Assembly: GCA_023393155.1 (NCBI GenBank)
Contig: JAEWML010000019.1
Coordinates: 1 to 12,148 of the forward strand
DNA length: 12,148 bases
Direction of reading: 5' to 3'
From: Bacillota bacterium
Lineage (GTDB): Bacteria > Bacillota > Clostridia > Oscillospirales > Oscillospiraceae
Part shown: positions 6,177 through 12,148 of the stretch, piece after piece
Layout of the letters: each line of letters opens with the position of its first letter
Numbering within the stretch: the stretch's first letter is position 1
Notes under the pieces: model-generated
Databases searched by the model: none
Told to the model about the DNA's origin: nothing
The model's input: the letters and a program-made list of their open reading frames with translations, nothing else
Position numbers and translations under genes: made by a program

Positions 6177-6208
6177 GAAAAGCGCCGTACCCGCGGACGG
6201 CGCTTTTC
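6177..6208 (-). terminator. Intrinsic terminator after the SdpI-like gene
   Basis: Twelve-base perfect stem (GAAAAGCGCCGT with ACGGCGCTTTTC) and an eight-base loop, ten bases after the stop at 6218. The U-rich part is inside the stem rather than after it, so efficiency is uncertain. It separates the SdpI-like gene from the gntR promoter. Confidence 0.75.
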
Positions 6209-6217
6209 TAAAAATTT

Positions 6218-6952
6218 TTATAATTGATGCGCGTTTCCGTGCCGCGCCGCATAAATCGCGGGGGCCAGCAGCGCCGCCGCAATCAGCGCGGCGGTAAGCA
6301 CGGTGGAGGTAGCGGTAACCATCACCCCGGCGATGACCAGCAGCCCCGCCGCCATCCAGACGCGGGCGGCAAACAGGTGAACCGCCCGCCACGCGGCGTC
6401 GCTGTGCTCCGTGGAGGAAAACCGCAGGGCAATCCGCGCGTCTCTGGGGCAGTCCCACATGTGGCCTCCCAGAATTATCAGCAGCAGTCCCAGGATGCAG
6501 GGAGTTACAAACGGCAGCGTCAGGTCCCCGCCGGAGGACTGCAAAATCATGCCGCTGCAAAACAGGACGGAAATCAGAGGAAACCCCCACCTGCCCACCA
6601 AGCGTACATAGGGCTTGGGAAGCGTCATGCGCTTTTGATTTGCCATGAGCTGCCCGTGGGCAATCAGGTTCATCAGGCACATAAAGCCCGGCAAACCGAA
6701 GGCCACCACCCAGCGGGGAATGGAGTCGTCCTTGCCGCCGCTTCCCACCAGTCCGCTGGGCACAAGCTCCGGGATGCTGTTCCACAGGCGGGCGCCCAAA
6801 ATCATGGGCAAAGCGCAGGCAATCAGCGTCACAGTCAGCAGCGCCGCCGCTTTTTCCTTTGAAATCTGCTTGCCGAGAAGCTTCGCGGCGGCAATCTCCG
6901 CCTCCCGCTCCATGGCGGACTGCCTGTTCTTTTTGGATTTTTGACTGCTCAT
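6218..6952 (-). CDS. SdpI-like / DUF1648 integral membrane protein
   Basis: A 244-residue protein with a charged 30-residue cytoplasmic N-terminus and about six membrane segments (near 36-56, 81-103, 120-140, 146-164, 196-214, 217-236). The first two helices, with LWNSIPELVPSG between them, fit DUF1648. RIALRFSSTEHSDAAWRAVHLF (173-194) followed by helices matches the C-terminal SdpI motif (family form GIRTPWTL...VWRKTHRF). In Bacillus subtilis, SdpI protects against the SdpC toxin and sequesters the SdpR repressor. Most homologues, including this one, have no sdpC or sdpR beside them, so the immunity role should not be assumed. The ATG at 6952 has AAGGAGG twelve bases upstream. Compared with SdpI (about 207 residues) it has an N-terminal extension. 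It is transcribed alone or after the EamA gene. Confidence 0.75.
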   Translation of the reverse strand: MSSQKSKKNRQSAMEREAEIAAAKLLGKQISKEKAAALLTVTLIACALPMILGARLWNSIPELVPSGLVGSGGKDDSIPRWVVAFGLPGFMCLMNLIAHGQLMANQKRMTLPKPYVRLVGRWGFPLISVLFCSGMILQSSGGDLTLPFVTPCILGLLLIILGGHMWDCPRDARIALRFSSTEHSDAAWRAVHLFAARVWMAAGLLVIAGVMVTATSTVLTAALIAAALLAPAIYAARHGNAHQL

Positions 6953-7126
6953 GGTGAAAACAATCCTCCTTCAGGCCCTCCGGGCGCAATCTGCAACGGG
7001 GGAATCATATCACACCTCCGACGGCTTGTAAAGCAAGCCGCCTGCGGCGCCGTTTTTCTTCTTTTTCCAAGGCGGGTTTTCTGGGCGGCAAGCCCCGGCT
7101 TCCCTTCCGGAATCTTGCCGGATCCG

Positions 7127-8110
7127 TCAATCCTCCCGAGCCGGGGTCTGTTCATTTTCCTCCGCCGATAACACAGCGGTTTTATCCGGTTCCCCCGCTG
7201 ACAAGGCCTTTTCCGCCCTTGAGGGAATCTGCGCCAGCACCACCGCCGTCAGCATCAGCCCACAGCCGAAATACTCCCGTCCACTCATGCGGTCGCCCAA
7301 AAGCAGAGCACCCGCCAGCGCGGCGAAGACGGCCTCCAGACTCAGCAGCAGCGACACCACCGTGGGATTGGAGTCCCGCTGGGCCAGAATTTGCAGTGTA
7401 TAGGCCACGCCGCTGGAGAAGATGCCCACATACAAAATGGGCCATACGCACAGACGCAGCGCCTCCCACGAGGGCTGCTCCCCAGCCAGCATCCCTATGG
7501 CGGAAAATACCGAAACCACCAAAAATTGTGCGCAGGACAGCTCCACGCCATCTACCTTTCCTGTAAAATAGTCTATCATGAGAATGTGGGCGGAGAAGCA
7601 GAGGGAGCACAGGAACATGAAAAAGTCTCCCTCGGAGACGGAGAACCCCTCCCGGATGCACAGGAAGTAAAGTCCCGCCACAGCCAGCGCCACGCTGGCC
7701 CATATCTCCTTCCTCACTTTTTTCTTCAGAAAAATTCCCAAAATGGGAACAATCACGATATACAGCGCCGTGATAAAGCCGGCCTTGCCGGAGGTGGTGG
7801 TTTCAAGGCCCCTCTGCTGAAGATTGGTCCCCAGGGTCAGCGCCGCCCCGCAGCAAAGGCCGCTCAGCAGCAGCTCCCGGCGATAATGGGGCCGGGGCTT
7901 TGCCTGCTCGCCAAAGTCCCGCTTTCGCCGGGCGCGGAACAGGGCCGCCAGTCCCAGCGTAAACACAAAGGCAACGGAAAACCTTGCGGCGTTGAAGGTG
8001 AAGGGCTGCACAAAATCTGTGCTGACGCTTTGGGCAACAAAAGCCGTTCCCCATATGAAGGCCGCCAGAATCGGAAAAACGTTCTGCCGGATGAATTTGG
8101 TTTTTTGCAT
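7127..8110 (-). CDS. EamA/DMT-family transporter (drug/metabolite exporter)
   Basis: A 327-residue protein with ten predicted membrane helices in two EamA repeats, typical of DMT superfamily exporters (amino acids, metabolites). The first repeat starts with PILAAFIWGTAFVAQ and includes FNAARFSVAF, LGTNLQQRGLETTTSGKAGFITALYIVIVPILG. The second repeat includes FSAHILMIDYFTG and ends with the characteristic SLEAVFAALAGALLLGDRMSGREYFGCGLML. This form with QQRGLETTTSGKAGFIT is common in Firmicutes and has no assigned substrate. A polar C-terminal tail of about 35 residues is probably cytoplasmic. I choose ATG 8110 because GGGAG lies eight bases upstream; the ATG at 8125 has no usable ribosome binding site. 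No obvious terminator follows it; the 174 bp to the SdpI-like gene holds only short hairpins without U-tracts. Confidence 0.9.
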   Translation of the reverse strand: MQKTKFIRQNVFPILAAFIWGTAFVAQSVSTDFVQPFTFNAARFSVAFVFTLGLAALFRARRKRDFGEQAKPRPHYRRELLLSGLCCGAALTLGTNLQQRGLETTTSGKAGFITALYIVIVPILGIFLKKKVRKEIWASVALAVAGLYFLCIREGFSVSEGDFFMFLCSLCFSAHILMIDYFTGKVDGVELSCAQFLVVSVFSAIGMLAGEQPSWEALRLCVWPILYVGIFSSGVAYTLQILAQRDSNPTVVSLLLSLEAVFAALAGALLLGDRMSGREYFGCGLMLTAVVLAQIPSRAEKALSAGEPDKTAVLSAEENEQTPARED

Positions 8111-8164
8111 GGCTCTTGCTCCCATCCTTTAAAAATGATAGAATACCGTATTATGCCAGAAAGA

Positions 8165-8179
8165 GCGGAGCCTCTCCGC
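8165..8179. repeat. Short inverted repeat between the divergent EamA and HAD genes
   Basis: GCGGAG-CCT-CTCCGC, a perfect 6+3+6 inverted repeat, 55 bp upstream of the EamA gene start and 148 bp upstream of the HAD start. It may be an operator or a leader hairpin. I could not find convincing -35/-10 pairs for either gene here. Confidence 0.35.
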
Positions 8180-8248
8180 CCAAAAGAATCGTAAAACCCG
8201 ATTATTTTAACATCAGGAAGAAAAAATGGCAAGTCTTCTCCGAAATAT

Positions 8249-8280
8249 TCTCCGGACGAAGCGGCAAAACCCGCCGGAGA
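8249..8280 (+). other. Possible hairpin in the leader of the HAD gene
   Basis: TCTCCGG (8249-8255) pairs with CCGGAGA (8274-8280), with a smaller GCGG/CCGC helix possible inside. It ends 46 bp before the HAD start and would fold in its mRNA leader. There is no U-tract, and it matches no riboswitch I can name. Confidence 0.3.
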
Positions 8281-8326
8281 GCTGCCCAATTGCCTCGCCG
8301 CTTTGACCGAAAAGAAAGGATCGCAT

Positions 8327-8965
8327 ATGCTTTTATTTGATATGGACGGCACGCTGATCGATTCCAACAGCATTTGGAAGGATGTGGACCGGGAATTTCT
8401 GGCCCGGCGCGGCCTGCCCTACACCCACGCGTTTTACGAGGGCGTGGCCCACACCATCATGCCCAAGGCGGCTATCTTCACCAAGGCCCACTGTCATCTC
8501 CCCGAGTCCCCCGAGGAAATTATCGCGGAGTGGATGAAGCTTGCCGGCAGTCTCTATGAGCGCGTGTCCGTCAAGCCCGGCGTCCGGGCGTATCTGCGTC
8601 AATGCAAGGCGGAGGGGCGGCGGATGGCGGTGGTCACCAGCAGCGTGCCCGCCCATTGCCGCACCGCGCTGGGGCACTTGGAACTGGATAAGTATTTCGA
8701 GCGCATTGTGCTGGCCCACGACCTGGGCCTTGAAAAGAAAGACCCCGACGTGTGGCTTCACGCCGCCGAAGCCTGCGGCGTGGAACCGCAGGAATGCACC
8801 GTGTTCGACGACAGCATCGCCGCCTGCAAGGGCGCCCGGGCCGCGAAAATGCGGGTGGTGGGCGTTTACGACGGCTATTTCGCAAAGGACGAAGCGGAGA
8901 TGCGGGGCTTTTGTGACGTGTATATCAAAAGCTTTGAAGAGCTTCTCTGCCCGCTGAAAAAATAA
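8327..8965 (+). CDS. HAD superfamily phosphatase, subfamily IA
   Basis: A 212-residue cytoplasmic hydrolase with all four HAD motifs: I, LFDMDGTLID with nucleophile Asp5 and acid Asp7; II, VVTSS (Thr104/Ser105); III, Lys137/138 in GLEKKDPDVW; IV, VFDDS (Asp161/Asp162). A helical cap lies between motifs I and II (about residues 15-80), the C1 cap of the beta-phosphoglucomutase/phosphoglycolate phosphatase group. The substrate is a phosphorylated small molecule that cannot be identified from sequence. The start is ATG 8327, with AAAGGA six bases upstream; the in-frame TTG at 8303 would add eight residues before an otherwise canonical N-terminus and is less likely. Single gene, closed by a strong terminator. 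Confidence 0.88.
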   Translation: MLLFDMDGTLIDSNSIWKDVDREFLARRGLPYTHAFYEGVAHTIMPKAAIFTKAHCHLPESPEEIIAEWMKLAGSLYERVSVKPGVRAYLRQCKAEGRRMAVVTSSVPAHCRTALGHLELDKYFERIVLAHDLGLEKKDPDVWLHAAEACGVEPQECTVFDDSIAACKGARAAKMRVVGVYDGYFAKDEAEMRGFCDVYIKSFEELLCPLKK

Positions 8966-8997
8966 GCGGCCGGCTCTTCCCTGCACAAACGGACACG

Positions 8998-9030
8998 CGG
9001 GCGGCACGGGAGTTACCGTGCCGCCCGTTT
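8998..9030 (+). terminator. Intrinsic terminator after the HAD gene
   Basis: CGGGCGGCACGG, loop GAGTTA, CCGTGCCGCCCG, then TTT. The twelve-base perfect stem starts 33 bases after the stop; the U-tract is short. Confidence 0.8.
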
Positions 9031-9151
9031 CAGTATCCAAGCGCTGCTCGTCGGTCTGCGTGCGGGGCTTCCGGCCATATTTAAGGGAATACCTTATCCT
9101 GCTAAATGGTCATGACCGGCGGCAATTTTTATCGGGCAACGCAAAAGCATT

Positions 9152-9172
9152 GCAAATACCAGTTGTATTTGC
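9152..9172. repeat. AT-rich inverted repeat downstream of the second MBL gene
   Basis: GCAAATAC-CAGTT-GTATTTGC, a perfect 8+5+8 inverted repeat, 78 bp past the stop of the leftward MBL-fold gene. It might stabilise or end that transcript, but neither side carries a proper U-tract. A separate 10-bp palindrome GGTCATGACC lies at 9108-9117. The rest of 9031-9249 shows no gene. Confidence 0.4.
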
Positions 9173-9249
9173 GCACAGTTTGTAAAGCATGGCGGTGCTG
9201 CCTTAAAAAATCAACTCCCCATGCGCAGCAAAGGCCGACCGAAAAAAAC

Positions 9250-10128
9250 TCAGACTCTGCGCCAAAGAAGCCTGCACGCGGAAAACTCCGCCGCCAGCTC
9301 CCCCTTGTCGTGGAGATAGGAGAGGTAGGAGCGGACGGTGCTTCCCACCAGCACGTATTGGTTGAAGTCCATGGTCAACTGATAATGCTGGAAAACCTTC
9401 TGCAAAAGCTCCTCAAAGCAAAGCGGCTCCCCGCACAGTTCCAGAATCAGCCCGCAGATTTCCAGTACCTTGGCCCGATTCAGCTCCGCCAGAGGGCGGA
9501 TATCCTCCGCAGGCTCGGCGTGAGCAGGAATGAAGAGACTGCCATCCAGCGTCCCCAGCAAATCAAGCGTCTGAAGATAGCCCGCCACATCGTAGATGAA
9601 ATTTACATGGTACTTCTCCAGAATGTTGGCGCCGGAGAGGCAGTCCGCCAAAAACCACACACCGTCCTCCGTCCGAAAGCCGCACATGTCGAAAAAATGA
9701 CCGGGCAGCGGCAGCATGGTAAGCCCTTCCGGCAGGGTTTCCGCCGTCAGGGTCCGGCAGTCGCTGGGCTGGGCCAGTAAAAACTTGTTGCGCAGCTCCT
9801 TGCAGGGGTACCCGCCGTACAGAAACGCCGGCTCCAGAATGGGATACGTGGTGATGGCCGCGTCGATTCCCGGCGCATAGGCGGGAACGCCCAGCCGGGT
9901 TTGCAGCAGGCTGTTGCCGCCGTTGTGGTCGGCATTTGCGTGGGTATTGAGGATCCACCCCAGCGTCCAGCCCTGTGATTCCAGAATTTTTTGGATTTTC
10001 CGGCCCGTGTCCTTGTCGCCGCCGCTGTCAATCAGCACCGCGTCGCCGCCGTCGGGCTTCCAGATTCCCATTTTGGCAGGGCTTTGGATGTAGTACGTGC
10101 GCGGGGCCGCCTGAATCAATTCATACAT
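9250..10128 (-). CDS. MBL-fold metallo-hydrolase with an HxNxDH metal motif
   Basis: A 292-residue protein. Residues 1-210 form a metallo-beta-lactamase fold: VLIDSGG at 31-37, the metal motif NTH63-A-N65-A-D67-H68-NGG, H144 in LPGHFFD, D162 in FLADCLSG, and H203 in FIPAHAEP. The second histidine of the usual HxHxDH is asparagine here, so the first metal site lacks one ligand; all the others are present. Residues 215-292 look like a C-terminal winged-helix domain, as in several Firmicute MBL proteins of unknown role. The ATG at 10128 follows GGAGGGAG by about five bases; the frame is open further up (10176), but that part lies inside the upstream gene. It overlaps the phosphatidyltransferase gene by eight bases, so both are probably made together. 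The substrate is unknown. Confidence 0.85.
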   Translation of the reverse strand: MYELIQAAPRTYYIQSPAKMGIWKPDGGDAVLIDSGGDKDTGRKIQKILESQGWTLGWILNTHANADHNGGNSLLQTRLGVPAYAPGIDAAITTYPILEPAFLYGGYPCKELRNKFLLAQPSDCRTLTAETLPEGLTMLPLPGHFFDMCGFRTEDGVWFLADCLSGANILEKYHVNFIYDVAGYLQTLDLLGTLDGSLFIPAHAEPAEDIRPLAELNRAKVLEICGLILELCGEPLCFEELLQKVFQHYQLTMDFNQYVLVGSTVRSYLSYLHDKGELAAEFSACRLLWRRV

Positions 10129-10708
10129 GGAACTCCCTCCTCTTGAAATCAAACACGCTTTGCGTATCCGGGTCATACCGCCTGCTCAGCAACTGAATCA
10201 ACAATTCCTCTCCGGCGGAAACGCACGCCGCAGAGCACAACGCCGCCCAAAGCCCCTCCGTATTCTCCCAAAACGGCAGCAGATAGGGCGCGCAGAACAG
10301 CGCCGCCCCGGTGAGCTTGTTCAGCCTCGTGTGATACGCGGCAAAGCGGTGGTACTTGAAAAGGCCAACGCCGTAGGCCCCGCACCGCAGCGCAGCCGCC
10401 GCCAGAACCGGCCACAGGCCCCAATTCGGGCAGCGCTCCTTCAGCGCAGGGAACAAAGCGATGAGCGCGGCCGCCAGAAACACGGCATCCGCGATGCTGT
10501 CCAGCACGACCCCTTCCCGGCTCACGGTGCCGGTTCTGCGGGCCACCGGGCCGTCCAGCATGTCCGTGACGCCCGCCAGCGTATACAGGACATAAAATCC
10601 CGGAGACAGGGGCGCGGCCCAAGCCAGCGGAAAAGACAGGAGAATGCGGCCCGCCGTCAGAACGTTTGCGGGACTCGTCATCAATGAACTCGCCCGGAAA
10701 TTTCCCAC
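10121..10708 (-). CDS. CDP-alcohol phosphatidyltransferase family membrane enzyme
   Basis: A 195-residue integral membrane enzyme that would transfer a phosphatidyl group from a CDP-linked lipid to an alcohol during phospholipid synthesis. The full signature D-x2-DG-x2-AR-x8-G-x3-D-x3-D is present: D49, D52-G53, A56-R57, G66, D70, D74, all metal or catalytic residues. About five to six hydrophobic segments follow. The acceptor (glycerol phosphate, inositol, serine or other) cannot be assigned; PgsA-like is possible. The start is GTG 10708, preceded by GGAGGGG about five bases upstream; the ATG at codon 10 lacks a ribosome binding site. It is first in a two-gene operon; its stop overlaps the start of the MBL gene by eight bases. 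A good promoter is visible at 10735-10763. Confidence 0.88.
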   Translation of the reverse strand: MGNFRASSLMTSPANVLTAGRILLSFPLAWAAPLSPGFYVLYTLAGVTDMLDGPVARRTGTVSREGVVLDSIADAVFLAAALIALFPALKERCPNWGLWPVLAAAALRCGAYGVGLFKYHRFAAYHTRLNKLTGAALFCAPYLLPFWENTEGLWAALCSAACVSAGEELLIQLLSRRYDPDTQSVFDFKRREFHV

Positions 10709-10734
10709 GGCTTCCCCTCCCGCCCTTTTCCATC

Positions 10735-10763
10735 AGGATAACACTCCCAGCAAGCAGCGTCAA
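10735..10763 (-). promoter_or_regulatory. Promoter of the phosphatidyltransferase-MBL operon
   Basis: Read leftward: TTGACG (10763-10758), a 17-base spacer, TATCCT (10740-10735). The start of transcription near 10728 gives a short leader before GTG 10708, including the GGAGGGG site. Confidence 0.72.
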
Positions 10764-10837
10764 CAAAAACGGGATTTTTACGCCTTCGGGTCAGTGCGCC
10801 GCTGGCATTGAGCAAGAGCGAACTATAAAACCCACGG

Positions 10838-10866
10838 TTGACCCCGGCCCTATTTTGTCCTAAAAT
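10838..10866 (+). promoter_or_regulatory. Promoter of the helicase gene
   Basis: TTGACC (10838-10843), a 17-base spacer, TAAAAT (10861-10866). The start of transcription near 10873 leaves about 26 bases of leader before ATG 10899. It is divergent from the phosphatidyltransferase promoter, with 74 bp between the two -35 boxes. Confidence 0.75.
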
Positions 10867-10898
10867 GGATATTGAGATTATAGAAAACTGGTGAACAT

Positions 10899-12148
10899 AT
10901 GACTGATTTCAACAAGCGTTTTATTGCCGCCCGGAAAGCCTTTATCTCCCGGGACCTCCGGCGGCTGAACCCCATGCAGCGGCAGGCCGCCATGACTACC
11001 GAGGGACCCCTGCTTCTGCTGGCGGGGGCCGGGTCCGGCAAAACCACCGTTCTTATTCAGCGGGTATACAACCTGCTGACCTATGGCCGGGGCGGCGACT
11101 GTGACGAGGTTCCCGAGGACGCGACGGAGGAGGACCTTCTGTTTTTGGAGGGCTTCCCCGACGACCCGGAGCAAGAGGAGCAGCGGCGGGCGGTGCGGCT
11201 TTGCGCCGTGGACCCGCCCCGTCCTTGGGAAATCATCGCCATCACCTTTACCAACAAGGCGGCGGGCGAGCTGAAAACCCGGCTGGCGGACCGGCTGGGG
11301 CCAATGGCAAACGACGTATGGGCCTCCACCTTCCACTCCGCCTGCGTGCGCATCCTGCGGCGGGACATTGAGCGAATCGGCTTTCAGAAGGACTTCACCA
11401 TCTATGACACCGACGATTCCAAGCGCGTCCTCAAGGACATTCTCAAGGAGCTGGGCTACGATGAAAAGGCCTTTCCTCCCAGAGATTTGCTGGGCGTCAT
11501 CAGTAAATCCCGGGACCGTTTCGAGACGCCAGAGGACTTTGCAAAGCAGTATCAGGACTCCGGAGACTGGAAAATGACCCGCATTTCCAAGGTCTACGCC
11601 CGCTATGTGGAAAAGCTTCGTTCCGCCAACGCGTTGGACTTTGACGACATCATCTTCCACACCGTGACCCTGCTGCAAAAGGACAAGGAGGTGCGGGAGT
11701 ATTACCAGCGGAAATTCCGCTACGTGCTGGTGGACGAATATCAGGACACCAACCATTTGCAGTATCTTCTCACCTCTTTGCTGGCCGGCGGGCGGAAAAA
11801 CCTCTGCGTGGTGGGCGACGACGACCAGTCTATCTACCGCTTCCGGGGCGCGAATATTGAGAACATCCTGAATTTTGAGCAGCAGTATAAAAACGCCCGC
11901 ACCATCCGGCTGGAGCAGAATTACCGCTCCACCCAGAACATTCTGGACGCGGCCAACGCCGTCATCAAAAACAATTGCGGCCGCAAGGGCAAAACCCTCT
12001 GGACGGACAACGGCAGCGGCGATAAGGTGGTAATCCGCACCAGTTACAGCGAAGCAGACGAGGCAAATTTCGTGGTGGGCGACATTATGATGCAGGTGAA
12101 CCGGGGCCGGAAATTTTCCGAGTGCGCGGTGCTCTACCGCATGAACGC
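10899..12148 (+). CDS. pcrA: UvrD/PcrA-type ATP-dependent DNA helicase, N-terminal part
   Basis: An open frame of 416 codons runs off the right edge; full-length PcrA/UvrD is about 720-780 residues. Superfamily 1A motifs appear in order: Q motif LNPMQRQAAM (23-32), Walker A GAGSGKTT (43-50), Ia ITFTNKAAGELK (115-126), TFHSACVRILRR (144-155), Walker B LVDEYQDTN (about 277-285), motif III GDDDQSIYRFRGA (from about 305), motif IV EQNYRSTQNIL (from about 338). It unwinds DNA in nucleotide-excision and mismatch repair and in replication. Between Walker A and motif Ia there is an acidic stretch of about 40 residues (64-105) absent from standard PcrA. The ATG at 10899 has only a weak TGGTG ribosome binding site; no better in-frame start exists. 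PcrA rather than RecB/AddA-type is clear from the compact spacing of the motifs. Confidence 0.93.
   Translation, partial: MTDFNKRFIAARKAFISRDLRRLNPMQRQAAMTTEGPLLLLAGAGSGKTTVLIQRVYNLLTYGRGGDCDEVPEDATEEDLLFLEGFPDDPEQEEQRRAVRLCAVDPPRPWEIIAITFTNKAAGELKTRLADRLGPMANDVWASTFHSACVRILRRDIERIGFQKDFTIYDTDDSKRVLKDILKELGYDEKAFPPRDLLGVISKSRDRFETPEDFAKQYQDSGDWKMTRISKVYARYVEKLRSANALDFDDIIFHTVTLLQKDKEVREYYQRKFRYVLVDEYQDTNHLQYLLTSLLAGGRKNLCVVGDDDQSIYRFRGANIENILNFEQQYKNARTIRLEQNYRSTQNILDAANAVIKNNCGRKGKTLWTDNGSGDKVVIRTSYSEADEANFVVGDIMMQVNRGRKFSECAVLYRMN

Noticed and set aside
6953..7126. Terminator of the EamA gene
   Set aside because: Hairpins such as CGGCTTG-N5-CAAGCCG and GGCAAG...CTTGCC are present, but none is followed by a U-tract in the transcript direction.
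10878..11756. Minus-strand open frame of about 292 codons opposite the helicase
   Set aside because: The opposite strand carries all expected helicase motifs and a good promoter; this frame is its shadow.

Overview
The window looks like chromosomal DNA from a GC-moderate to GC-rich gut-type Clostridium, probably Oscillospiraceae (Flavonifractor/Oscillibacter-like). This is inferred from strong AGGAGG-type ribosome binding sites, frequent GTG/TTG starts, the gene families present and general protein resemblance; no marker gene settles it. I see no tRNA, rRNA, CRISPR array, transposase or phage gene.

Layout. (1) At the left edge a TRAP-transporter pair runs leftward (dctQ, and the first codons of dctM). 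It is separated by a structured 381-bp divergent region from a rightward UlaG-like metallo-beta-lactamase-fold hydrolase, which ends in a strong terminator. (2) From about 6.1 kb down to 1.67 kb, on the minus strand, lies a 2-oxoacid dehydrogenase locus: a GntR/FCD regulator, lipoate-protein ligase, E1-alpha, E1-beta (broken by a one-base deletion) and a miniature E2-like protein. Palindromic TGGT-N3-ACCA sites sit at both the regulator promoter and the lplA promoter, so the locus is probably autoregulated and controlled by its own GntR protein. (3) From 6.2 to 8.1 kb there is an SdpI-like membrane protein and an EamA/DMT exporter, both minus. (4) A rightward HAD phosphatase closes with a strong terminator at 9.0 kb. 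(5) A minus-strand pair encodes a CDP-alcohol phosphatidyltransferase and, overlapping it by 8 bases, an MBL-fold hydrolase with an altered zinc motif. (6) Divergent from that pair, a PcrA/UvrD-type helicase runs off the right edge.

How the parts work together. The coherent unit is the lipoate/2-oxoacid dehydrogenase locus. E1-alpha and E1-beta would decarboxylate a 2-oxoacid (pyruvate, acetoin or branched-chain type; not decidable here). LplA would attach lipoate to a lipoyl domain, and the GntR regulator would sense a carboxylate. The last gene is unusual: it keeps the subunit-binding domain of E2 but has no lipoyl domain, has lost about half of the acyltransferase domain, and lacks the catalytic histidine. 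No E3 and no lipoyl domain are encoded in the locus. Either the complex is decaying (consistent with the frameshifted E1-beta) or the mini-E2 is a scaffold working with a lipoyl domain encoded elsewhere. That question is the most interesting in the window. The other genes look like ordinary chromosomal neighbours.
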